Source: Bedellia somnulentella
Lineage: Eukaryota > Arthropoda > Insecta > Lepidoptera > Bedelliidae
Direction of reading: 5' to 3'
Assembly: GCA_963576735.1 (NCBI GenBank)
Contig: OY755177.1
Coordinates: 19,964,001-20,028,000 of the forward strand
Length of the DNA: 64,000 bases
The notes below the pieces were generated by a model. It searched no databases. It had not been told where the DNA came from and worked only from the letters and a program-made list of their open reading frames with translations. Positions 55,493 to 64,000 of the stretch are shown here, one piece after another. Made by a program: the position numbers and the translations under genes. Each line of letters opens with the position of its first letter. Position 1 is the stretch's first letter.

Positions 55493-56670
55493 CTGCGGAC
55501 AATGTGGCAATATCATCCGTTGGGCATTGAGCTATGCCTGTAATGGTTAAGTTATGTAAATATATAATCCCACCAAACACATTTTAAATGTAAAAAATGT
55601 TAGCCAAGCAAATACAATACAGTCGCCGTTCTGCTGACATGAGATAAATACTAGGTATTATGATACCTATTAATTAGTACGACAGGAATCAAATCGGAGT
55701 TTTTATATTGAAGAAATGTATTGCTATTGTTCGCAACCAACTGGGCTGTGCTAGTACAGTTAGTACCTATACTCATAGTTTGAGTTTTGTAATTGCAAAT
55801 AACTTTAGCGTCGAAGTTTAATGAATGATCAAGTAAGTATGCATAGCATACCTAAACCTATTCAGAACGGAGTTTTATATTAGCGTCATAGAAATAATGA
55901 TTAGCGTCAACAACATTTCATCATGGGATTTATTCAAACTTTAGACACTATATGATTTCTATACAAAATGTTCTTGTGAGGGAAATATTCAAAAATCTTA
56001 AAAATTCTCCGTTTTCAGATTTTTTCCTTTGTTAATATTTGATCACCGACCTGGATGCCGAATTTCAACTTCCTGAGATATCTGGAAGTGGGTTAGCTTT
56101 TTGATCTATATGTCAATGAGTCACGAAAACCCTTTGTTATGTATTTATGGAAATTGGACTACTAGTTTGTATCCTTGATTTGATATCAACAAATGAGCCA
56201 AATTTGGTTGGTTTATGTTGATTAGATTTTGAGTTATGATGGTGTAAAAAGTCGCTCCAAATGGTTCGTGTAATATACACATACGGTGCGCGCTCGCCGC
56301 CTTGGCTTGGTTTGACGCACTACCGTGCGTCTTGATAAATAAATATGGCGTGAGCGTTATGAACTGGAAAGATAGATCTCGAGATTACTTTATTGTTATA
56401 GATTAACTTGGTTTATTTGGGAGCACTGCCTATTTGTCAGAGTAATGTTTGTCATTCAGTGAGTTGAGTCGAGATAATTTGAGTCATTCAGTGTCTCGTA
56501 TAAATCTATGCGTTACTTTATGTAACAAAACTCCAAAAGAACGTTTCGATCGCAAGCGACGTCAAAATTAACATACTCGAACCCACCCTAAACAACATAT
56601 TTTTTTTATATAAATACACTTTTATACAGTAACATAACATACTAGCATTATTTCTAAACTTATAATATTA
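55493..56670. other. Testican intron 4, nothing recognised
   Basis: AT-rich. A GC patch with CGCGCTCGCCGCCTTGGCTT at about 56287 is not supported as an exon. Confidence 0.4.
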
Positions 56671-56795
56671 AAACGTGGGTACTCTGAACACCGGGTGACA
56701 AAGTCACGTGATGTTCAGAAGTATTAGTACCTCTGCCAACCCCTTCGGGGACATTCGGCGTGAAAGTTTATGTTATTATGTTATGTTATAATATT
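56671..56795 (+). repeat. tRNA-derived SINE, 3' end only
   Basis: AAACGTGGGTACTCTGAACAC to ACATTCGGCGTGAAAGTTTA with the (TTATG)n tail. Confidence 0.88.
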
Positions 56796-57359
56796 AAAGA
56801 AAACTTATAAAAAATAACATTCACATAATAATTTAAAAAAAGCACAATTATATTTAAAATAACTAACCGTTAAATAATAATTAAATATGTAAAACAATAA
56901 ACTTTAATAAATGAGTTAACTAATAACAACAATTTAGTTCTTGATATTTTTTATTTTATAGCAATAAGTGGGTATGTATGTATGTAAAGTTATGGCGTCT
57001 ACTCGCCTTCTTTTGACCTAAGAGACGGGGATTGCGCAACCATAATATATTTTACAAGATCTTAGAAAAAAGGATGAAATTATCGACGATGTCAATGCTA
57101 CTAGACTTACCGCCTATGAAACATCCGCTTGCTCACGCTTATGTTTCTATTATTGCGAGTGCTGGTAAACCCGCTGCCATACAATTATAAAACAGTACTC
57201 ATAGCTGGAATAGTAACCGACATTCCACATGGATTCTACAATGCTGCCAGCATTCGATATTTGCTCGTAAGTTTTACTTCCTATAGTGTATTCACCGAAA
57301 CAAGTTAATATAGCGCTTTCTCTCTCTCTCTCTCTCTTTCATGAATCTGTATGCAAATG
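56796..57359. other. Testican intron 4, nothing recognised
   Basis: AT-rich; (TC)n run at about 57317-57340. Confidence 0.4.
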
Positions 57360-58078
57360 AAAAAGGAAAGCGGCCAAGAGCGAGATGGACTCGCTAATGC
57401 AGGGTTCCGTAGCAGCACTAGCAGCAGTTATTAAAATGTTATTTACTTATCACTGTATTACCATAAGAAAACAATGGTTCACGTTTTATGCGTAAGGCCT
57501 GTGATAGTAAAATTATTGTTATATATTTCAGTGAAATTAATAAATTAGGTAAGTAATTTGATTTATGACGTTTAAAAATAGAACTACTGGCTAGATCTCA
57601 TTCAAACCAATTTTCGTTAGTAGTTTGTATAGTAATACTCATCATATATTTTTTTCAGTTTTATCTTGCCCATATTTTAGAAGTTACGGGGGGGGGGACA
57701 CACATTTTACCACTTTGGAAAAGTCTCTCGCGCAAACTATTCAGTTTTGAAAAAAATTATATAAGAAACCTCAACATCATTTTCAAATACCTTTTGATAG
57801 ATACGCCACACGTATAGGTTTGACGAAAAAAAAATTTTTGAGTTTCAGTTCTATGTATGGGGAACCCTAAACATTTTGGTTTTTTTTCAGATTTTATTTT
57901 AAAATCTTAATGCGGTTTACAGAATACATCTACGCACCAATTTTCAATAATGTAGTTCTTATAGTTTCGGAATAAACTGGCTGTGACATACGGACGGACG
58001 GACGGACAGACAGACAGACATGACGAATCTATAAGGGTCCCGTTTTTGCCATTTGGCTACGGAACCCTAAAAAGGACA
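57360..58078 (+). repeat. Repeat with GGGTTCCGTAGC inverted ends and (CGGA/CAGA)n
   Basis: AGGGTTCCGTAGC at 57401-57413 and its reverse complement GCTACGGAACCCT at 58056-58068. Between them lie GTATGGGGAACCCTAAAC and a (CGGA)(CAGA)n run at about 57993-58020. This phrase set is typical of a common lepidopteran repeat. Outer edges are uncertain. Confidence 0.6.
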
Positions 58079-58726
58079 GGGGACCGTCATTAACGGTGAG
58101 TGGGTGTAAACAATCGCAAATGTAGGGATGCATCCACAAGGCTCGTTCGGTACTGCTTAAATTAACAATGTCGGTACCTAATTGGTTCCTTTTAAATTTT
58201 CAAAAGGTCATAATTACACAATTTTTGACTTTAGTGGGAACACCATCCTCATTAGCAGTCGACTGATTGTGTTATGTTTGCCTACTTGGAAAATAAAACA
58301 ATAATTATATACTTCATTTTAAAATTTTATTATTCACTGTCTGTTGAGTCATCGCTACTCTCTTCTCTTACTTACAGTAATTATAAATTGTGCAGATACA
58401 TTTTAAATATTTCTATCAATTGACGACGAGTGACAATATAGACTAGCAAACGCCAGTCGAAAAATTTACATCCGAACGCGCCCTTGTTCTCTTATCTTGC
58501 TCTTAGCTTGCTCCCGTACTAACTTGTTTCGTTGAATACACTATAATCTCGACGTTTCACAAGATACTTACTATCTCACGTAGATACTTTGATAGGGTCC
58601 CTGATAACCTCAACCCCCTACTCAGAGCTTTGCTCGACTACACTACCTCACCGGATGTCGCAACTAGAGAGAAGCCCTCGTAGCGTGCTCTCGGATCCCA
58701 ACGACCCGGTCACCCGCGAGGCGTCC
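58079..58726. other. Intronic DNA leading into a GC-rich array
   Basis: AT-rich to about 58600, then GC-rich. No exon could be supported. Confidence 0.35.
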
Positions 58727-59214
58727 AGCGCTCGCGGACAACAACGCACCACTCCGGACCGCGACCTGCCGGCGAGCTCGGACAACAACGCACCACTCCG
58801 GACCGCGACCTGCCGGCGAGCTCGGACAACAACGCACCACTCCGGACCGCGACCTGCCGGCGAGCTCGGACAACAACGCACCACTCCGGACCGCGACCTG
58901 CCGGCGAGCTCGGACAACATCGCACCACTCCGGACCGCGACCTGCCGGCGAGCTCGGACAACAACGCACCACTCCGGACCGCGACCTGCCGGCGAGCTCG
59001 GACAACATCGCACCACTCCGGACCGCGACCTGCCGGCGAGCTCGGACAACAACGCACCACTCCGGACCGCGACCTGCCGGCGAGCTCGGACAACATCGCA
59101 CCACTCCGGACCGCGACCTGCCGGCGAGCTCGGACAACAACGCACCACTCCGGACCGCGACCTGCCGGCGAGCTCGGACAACAACGCACCACTCCGGACC
59201 CCGACCTCGCCGGC
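58727..59214. repeat. 44-bp GC-rich minisatellite, about 11 units
   Basis: The unit contains GCACCACTCCGGACCGCGAC, CTGCCGGCGAGCTCGGACAA and CAAC. A one-base variant (CAACAAC or CAACATC) runs A-A-A-A-T-A-T-A-T-A-A, so the middle units alternate with an 88-bp period. Because 44 is not a multiple of 3, each strand's frames cycle, and long frames (up to about 255 codons) stay open on both strands by chance. Not treated as genes. Confidence 0.92.
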
Positions 59215-59410
59215 AAGCTCGAACAACTCCAAATTAGAACCTCCCTTGCCGTGCCACTGGCCTCCCGACGGACACGAGAGTTCGCACTGTATAACACAAG
59301 CCTCCCACTTGGTCACTTTGTTAGGGTCTTTTTCCCCTCTTTCCGATTTGGCGTAGGTACACTCCTTTGCCGGGCCACGGCGGCCCTCAGCTACCCGGCA
59401 CACATAAAGT
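59215..59410 (-). other. GC-rich flank with an open frame, unidentified
   Basis: On the minus strand CRVAEGRRGPAKECTYAKSE, RGEKDPNKVTKWEACVIQCE, LSCPSGGQWHGKGG stays open into the minisatellite. It resembles no testican domain, and the phase does not matter if it is a mobile element. Most likely the flank of a dispersed repeat that carries the minisatellite. Confidence 0.35.
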
Positions 59411-59484
59411 CATAGTGTAGGACAAGGCCACAGGGCCAGCAGCAACCAATCCATTCGAAAAAAAAAGAACAAAAAGATACTCAC

Positions 59485-59565
59485 TTCTTATCTGGTTTTC
59501 GTCTAGTTTCCAAAAACACGTCGTCATCGAAATCAGCATCAGGATTCAGCGCGTTGTCCACCTCT
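59485..59565 (-). CDS. Cow: Testican-like proteoglycan, exon 4
   Basis: 81 nt between GCAAATTCCAG and GTGAGTATC. It starts with the base that completes the Thr codon from exon 3, then EVDNALNPDADFDDDVFLET, RRKPDK, and leaves two bases. Acidic, no cysteines. It corresponds to the linker between the follistatin-like part and the Kazal/EC part. Phases at both ends fit its neighbours. Confidence 0.82.
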
Positions 59566-60401
59566 CTGGAATTTGCAAACAAAACAATAAATTACAATCA
59601 CTGCGCCCCGGTAATAGTTTAGTAAGCGTTTTAGTTTAAAGTACTAATTTCATAACTAGTATAAAAAGAAAAAATATATATTTGGCAAGTATAGTACATT
59701 GTAAAACAAATGTTAAGGATTTCTTTTTCTACAAAATGGAAAGATTACACAGCCATTTGATAGTAACCTCAATTTTAATGCAATTTTCAATAATTAATAG
59801 GGTCACCCACATAGTCATTTTAATATTTTATAATACGCTAATATCCACGCTATTAAACCGCAAAAAAATTTAATGTTACCACTCTGAAGCAATACAAAAA
59901 TAAAACATACAACCGAATACAGACCTTCTTCTTTTGAATTCTGTTGAAAATTAACGATTTACTTGGGGATTAGCAAGTTCCTTAACAAAGTAATTAGCGC
60001 GCGCACCCAAAAAGAGGTAAATGGTGATATCATACTACGTATGTCAAACCAAGAGTTTTCTTAGGAACTAAGTATACATACATACGTACGCTGTTACCCT
60101 AGATAAAATACCTACTTATAGTCATCGTTTAAGCCGTATATGCGCCTAGAGGGGTGGTAAAGTTACTATCTTTGTTTTATGAAAAGGCAATCATTTGACA
60201 TCAATTATTGTTTCTTTAAGTCTCTATGTGTTATTTTTTAACACAAATTAGTATTAATTTTAAATTGATAATTATTTCAAATTGCCATTTGTGTGGAACC
60301 TTTGTGGATGTACACTTATTTTAATTAATGTTTCTAGTCATAGTGTATATTTGTTAAATAAATAAATATACAAAATGCGGTAAGTAAGTGTGTGTACTGA
60401 C
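59566..60401. other. Testican intron 3, nothing recognised
   Basis: AT-rich. Confidence 0.45.
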
Positions 60402-60483
60402 GTTGCGCGGCGACACACGGCCCGGCCGCGCCGCACCGCGCAGCGCTGCCCCGCCTCGCACCACACCGCCGCGCACAGCAGCG
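60402..60483 (-). CDS. Cow: Testican-like proteoglycan, exon 3 (follistatin-like)
   Basis: 82 nt between AATTGTTCCAG and GTCAGTAC. The donor is weaker than the others (GTCAGT). Two bases, then LLCAAVWCEAGQRCAVRRGR, AVCRRA, then two bases. With exon 2 it gives DPNS-LLCAAVWC…C…C, matching the DP-x-C-L-K-V-x-C-x5-C…C pattern of the follistatin-like start in testican and SPARC. Very Arg-rich here. Confidence 0.8.
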
Positions 60484-60504
60484 CTGGAACAATTATGTGA
60501 TAGT

Positions 60505-60750
60505 TACGCGTTTTCAACATTTGCATTCTATCTGAAAAGGTAGACAAGTGGCCTTCCGAATTAGTGAAAATTCGGAGGTAGGAATCGTAAACACTACTTA
60601 AACGTGTAAAAGAAATAAAGGATAGAAGAATTTCGCGCTGACACGGTAGCTCAATTGGCAGAGCGTCGGGGCGTATACCCGAGGTCGCGGGTTCGATTTC
60701 CGCCTGTGCCGAAATGTTTCTTTCCTTTATATATTCTTTATTTATTAGTA
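60505..60750 (+). repeat. Repeat containing a tRNA-like cloverleaf
   Basis: Same family as 23126-23470, plus orientation: CTATCTGAAAAGGTAGAC, CCGAATTAGTGAAAATTCGG, the tRNA-like segment at 60640-60711 (GACACGGTAGCTCAATTGGC, TCGGGGCGTATACCCGA, GCGGGTTCGATTTCCGC) and TTTCTTTCCTTTATATATTC. It starts 22 bp upstream of testican exon 3, inside the polypyrimidine region of its intron. Confidence 0.85.
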
Positions 60751-61025
60751 CAACACTTCGTCATTTGTTTGTTTCTTGGTTGGTCTCCAGACATATCGCC
60801 CAACAACTTATTTATTAGCCTTTTTAACTACACCCTTGGGCATAAGGTAAGAAGGTATAAAGTTCTCAGCCTCGCACATTACGCCACCAGAATAACGTCT
60901 TAATACAAAGAAACAATTGTATGTAAGATTCTGGTGAATAAGAAATAGTGGAAAAGAAACTATAATTGGATTGAATCAAAATCGATTTAATTATTGGAGC
61001 TTACTTGGTTTGCCTCACTTAAAAT

Positions 61026-61479
61026 ACAATAGGGAATATTAATGTTTTTCTTTTTTGTCTTAAATTAATAGTTTACTATTTTGTAACGTAGAAAAAAATA
61101 TTACTGGGCTTCAAAATCCTCTAGATATTTTTAAATTGAAATTTAAAACTTTTATAAAATTTAAGCAGTTCAAACGCCGCCATTTTATAGCGCGTATACG
61201 TGACGTCACATGACACGTCCAGTGGGTGTTTACCTTAGTGTTTTCGCTAGCTTTTGATTACAATTTCGTGTCAGATGACGTCACATTTCGTTCAACCGAT
61301 GGTGGCGCGTTTTGGAAGTTTGAATTTCGCTCCCTTATTTTGCACTTTTTGAATATTATTTTAGGGGTTTAAATAATAAGTAAATTAAAAAAAAACCTTT
61401 TCATTATAATATTGCGATAATAAGCATTCGTGAAAAAAAGTTTTAGGGCATTTAAAATTTTATGCATATTCCCTATTGT
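61026..61479. mobile_element. 454-bp putative MITE with 14-bp TIRs
   Basis: ACAATAGGGAATAT at 61026-61039 is the exact reverse complement of 61466-61479. The interior has TGACGTCACATG and TGACGTCACATTTCG motifs and no frame. No clear target duplication was seen, so the call is moderate. Confidence 0.55.
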
Positions 61480-61764
61480 TTATTTTGTATACCCGATTTC
61501 ATGCATCACTACACACGGGAAATAAATTGATAATCTGTAGCAGTTGGCGGCTTCTTTAAGACCCTGTACAGACGCAACCTATGTATAAGAATTTTGAACA
61601 CAGTTTGCCTTAATACGTTTGTTTGGGTACGCAATCCTCCGCGGAGAATATACCTTTAAATTGGATCAACAGGTACTTTGTAAGATTTTTCCAATACTAG
61701 TAATCTAATAAAAAAAGAAACCTCTTACCTATATTAGAATCTACCTAAAAAATCGCAAACTTAC

Positions 61765-61831
61765 AGTTAGGGTCAAGGATGTGTCTCTTGTTGCGCGCGG
61801 TGGCGGCGGCAGCGGCCTCATTGTGAACGTC
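61765..61831 (-). CDS. Cow: Testican-like proteoglycan, exon 2
   Basis: 67 nt between AATATTTCAG and GTAAGTTTGC, both strong. Phase 0 in, one base out. It reads DVHNEAAAAATARNKRHILD, PN. RNKR fits the furin-type R-x-K/R-R cleavage pattern, so the mature protein may begin at HILDPN. The Ala run is encoded by mixed GCN codons. Confidence 0.85.
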
Positions 61832-61950
61832 CTGAAATATTTACAAGAACAATTGTTTATCAGAACCCATGAAGAGGTTTTCATGAACAAAAAGATTCAA
61901 AAAGACCCCATTTGACCGGGTTTTTAGACATTCTAGTTAAGTCATGTCAT

Positions 61951-62330
61951 GTCAACGACGTGATAGTCCAGTGGGTAGAACACCCGCCCGAAAACAGAAG
62001 GGCGTGAGTTCCAATCCTGGGTCGGGCCTACACCAATTTGTCTTTTTAAAGTCATGTGTTGTTAATTTATCATGGTTGTTAACGGTGAGGGAAAACATCG
62101 TGAGGGAACCCACATGGCTAAGTTGTACTTAGTCATGTGACAGTGTATTCGTACAAAACGGCGATAGGCCTGCCCCCTATCACGTGAGTACACTGTCCAA
62201 GCAAAACGTGGGTACCTTCTCTGGAAACTAGATGGCGCTGCCATGTGAGTTCAGAAGCATTGGTACCTCTGCCAACTCCTTCGGGGATAAACGGCGTGAA
62301 CGTTTATGTTTTATTATGTTATGTTATAAT
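61951..62330 (+). repeat. tRNA-derived SINE, full length
   Basis: The head ACGTGATAGTCCAGTGGGTA, B box GTTCCAATCCTGGGTCG, body to ACGGCGTGAACGTTTATG and a (TTATG)n tail. A short block at about 62215-62245 differs from other copies. Confidence 0.9.
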
Positions 62331-62384
62331 ATAAGCCACAATAAATAAAGAATAGTGAAGAATAAAGAACAGTGTTGCATTAGA

Positions 62385-62530
62385 AAAAAAACTAGCGGGA
62401 ATCGAACCCACGACCTCCGGGTATACCCTGTCGTCCTGCCAATTGAGCGATAGTGTCAAGTGGCTACTAGTGCGAAATCCTTCTCTTTTTAAGTAGTTTT
62501 TAACATGAGGTTTTCATGAACAAAACATTC
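62385..62530 (-). repeat. tRNA-containing repeat, internally deleted
   Basis: Minus-strand GACACTATCGCTCAATTGGC, GGGTTCGATTCCCGC and the 5' phrase TTCATGAAAACCTCATG. The CTATCTGAAAAGG middle is missing. A scrap of the 5' phrase also lies at 61868-61895. Confidence 0.7.
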
Positions 62531-62759
62531 TAATTATAATATTTTAACGACTGAGCTGTATAGTTATAGGCTTCAAATATAGTTACCCTATCTCTTCCAA
62601 TCAGTGCCGCACGAGGCGACTTATAGCTCCAAGAATCTGACCACTAACGATCTATAAACTTATCACGTTATCTAGTGTGGAATTCTTAACTACGAAGTTT
62701 CGTTTTATTATAGCTGTATAGGCAGGTATATAAAAAGGAAAGAATATCAATTGTATCAG

Positions 62760-62950
62760 AATATCTACGTTTTGCTTAGGCGGTTCATCCAGTCGCATAA
62801 GTAAGCACAACTCAACCATCGTTCACGATGTTTCCTTCAAAGTTGATAACCACCTTGATATATTGCCCACTTGCATCAATTAAGAATAGACACATTTTTA
62901 AGGCTAGACTCAGGATGCGGTGGTATTCCCACTGAGCTATCAAGGTTGTA
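62760..62950 (-). repeat. tRNA-derived SINE, degenerate
   Basis: GTTCACGATGTTTCCTTC, GTTGATAACCACCTTGATAT and CCCACTGAGCTATCAAGG. Many changes. Confidence 0.6.
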
Positions 62951-63483
62951 ATTATTTATTTAACTTGGGTTTAAAGTAAAGCACATTTAGAAAATCATAA
63001 ATTAAATTTACTATAGGAACGATAACTTTCCTTAACAATTTTGGGTCCGAAATTTCATTTCTTATATACTATACGTCTTATAGCATTGTATGGCTTAAGA
63101 TAGATAGATAATAAAAAAATACATAGTGGCATGATGATGGAATCAAATGTTTGTGTTATTTTTTTGTGAAAAGGTTTCTCCACTTTAAGGCTTCCACTAG
63201 AGGTCACCTACTATTGAATAGATTAAACTTGCGAATTTTCGCGACAATCAAATGTAATTACCCAAGGCGAACCATAACTTCATAGCGCTGACATACTGTA
63301 CTACTAGGTAAATTGAAAATTCTACGAAAAGCATTAAAAATATGACGGTCATGCCACAGTAGTTATATATACATACATCCAAAAGCAATCAACCCAGACA
63401 TACTCGCATGTTTTCACAAGACAAGTAAAGTTATTGTATTCTAGTACTACATACATTTACAAGATATAGGGGTTCATACTCAC
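62951..63483. other. Testican intron 1, nothing recognised
   Basis: AT-rich. Confidence 0.45.
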
Positions 63484-63567
63484 GGGCGTGTCTGCAAAGT
63501 CGAAATCCGTAGCCAGAACGGCGCCCAGGAGAGCAGCCACAATAGTGAAACCTACCACGCGACCCAT
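63484..63567 (-). CDS. Cow: Testican-like proteoglycan, exon 1 (signal peptide)
   Basis: 28 codons from the ATG at 63567 to the donor CCC/GTGAGTATG. MGRVVGFTIVAALLGAVLA is a textbook signal peptide (short basic start, hydrophobic core, small residues at -1/-3), followed by TDFDFADTP. Phase 0 out, as exon 2 requires. The upstream DNA on the minus strand is GC-rich and then (CA)n-rich, consistent with a 5' UTR. No TATA box could be singled out. Confidence 0.87.
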
Positions 63568-64000
63568 CTCGTTGGCGCCCGCCTTCTCACTGCCGCCGCC
63601 GTCGTGCGCAGGTCGCGGCGCCGGACTGTGTGTGTGTGTGGTGCGTGTGTGTGTGTGCGGGTTGCCTCCCTCGTGGCAAGGTCGCGAATGTAGTTCATGT
63701 GGGTTGGAAAACGATTCGCCCTATCATGATTTTGTTATTTGCAGTGTTGCATTGGGAATTGGGGATGGAAGTTATATTCATCAACTGTTGTTTTAAATTG
63801 ATATTTGGCTGAAAATATTACTAGGTATTTAATATTATTCTCACTAACATTTAATAATTTGCTACCTGTTGAAATAAATACCACAATTCATTATACTGTA
63901 AATATTTCAGGCGTTTACATGTCACCCTTGTTAATGTCGAACAATATATTCAAGTTTGTTTGGTTACGGGAGCCCCGTTAAATATATATAATTCTGGTTT
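63568..64000. other. 5' region of testican, no defined element
   Basis: GC-rich to about 63690, with a (GT)n run at 63627-63658, then AT-rich. It probably contains the 5' UTR and promoter, or a first intron. Confidence 0.4.

Noticed and set aside
58589..59403. Long open frames (up to 255 codons) on both strands over the 44-bp array
   Set aside because: They arise from a stop-free GC-rich repeat whose 44-bp period cycles all frames; open on both strands, no domain, no splice context.

Overview
The window looks like a piece of a lepidopteran (moth or butterfly) nuclear genome. It is AT-rich, its genes are split into short GC-rich exons by kilobase introns, and most of the DNA is interspersed repeats: tRNA-derived SINEs, short repeats with (ATGT)n tails, RTE-like and Jockey/CR1-like LINE pieces, a Helitron helicase remnant, a piggyBac remnant and several TIR elements. 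Two 200-N gaps (30863-31062, 55152-55351) show it is a draft assembly. Nothing bacterial or viral was seen and there is no CRISPR array.

Host genes are few. (1) Seven minus-strand exons between 63567 and 52603 form a secreted testican/SPOCK-family proteoglycan (Drosophila Carrier of Wingless type): signal peptide, RNKR site, follistatin-like Cys segment, EC domain with one EF-hand, acidic tail with a Ser-Gly. Splice phases agree at every junction that can be checked. (2) A complete 57-codon plus-strand frame at 48254-48427 matches the UQCR11 / cytochrome b-c1 subunit 10 family. (3) Two minus-strand exons at 39680-39386 and 37640-37591 join in phase and start an unidentified acidic protein. 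(4) One minus-strand exon candidate lies at 47271-47147.

Layout: 1-13.9 kb is repeats, including a 248-bp MITE with TTA duplications and a 5'-truncated LINE with an open 782-codon frame. 13.9-29 kb holds SINEs, an RTE 3' end, a 260-bp tandem duplication, a 1.16-kb TIR element with 9-bp target duplications, a 1.7-kb TA-flanked TIR element and a piggyBac remnant. 29-32 kb holds a duplicated block around a Helitron helicase remnant and a 133-bp-arm palindrome, with a LINE nested in the second copy. 33-46 kb holds a three-copy repeat with a tRNA-like segment, many SINEs, the acidic-protein exons and the second, inverted copy of the 9-bp-TSD element. 47-50 kb holds UQCR11 and RTE remnants. 52.6-63.6 kb is the testican gene, with two minisatellites in its introns.

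The most unusual structure is the intronic minisatellite at about 53.4-54.25 kb. Its 74-bp unit contains the last 28 nt of testican exon 6 plus the 5' splice site, so the donor exists in five near-identical tandem copies. I found no convincing new multi-gene system. The interest lies in this splice-site array, in foldback SINE structures, and in two element families defined by matching TIRs and target duplications.
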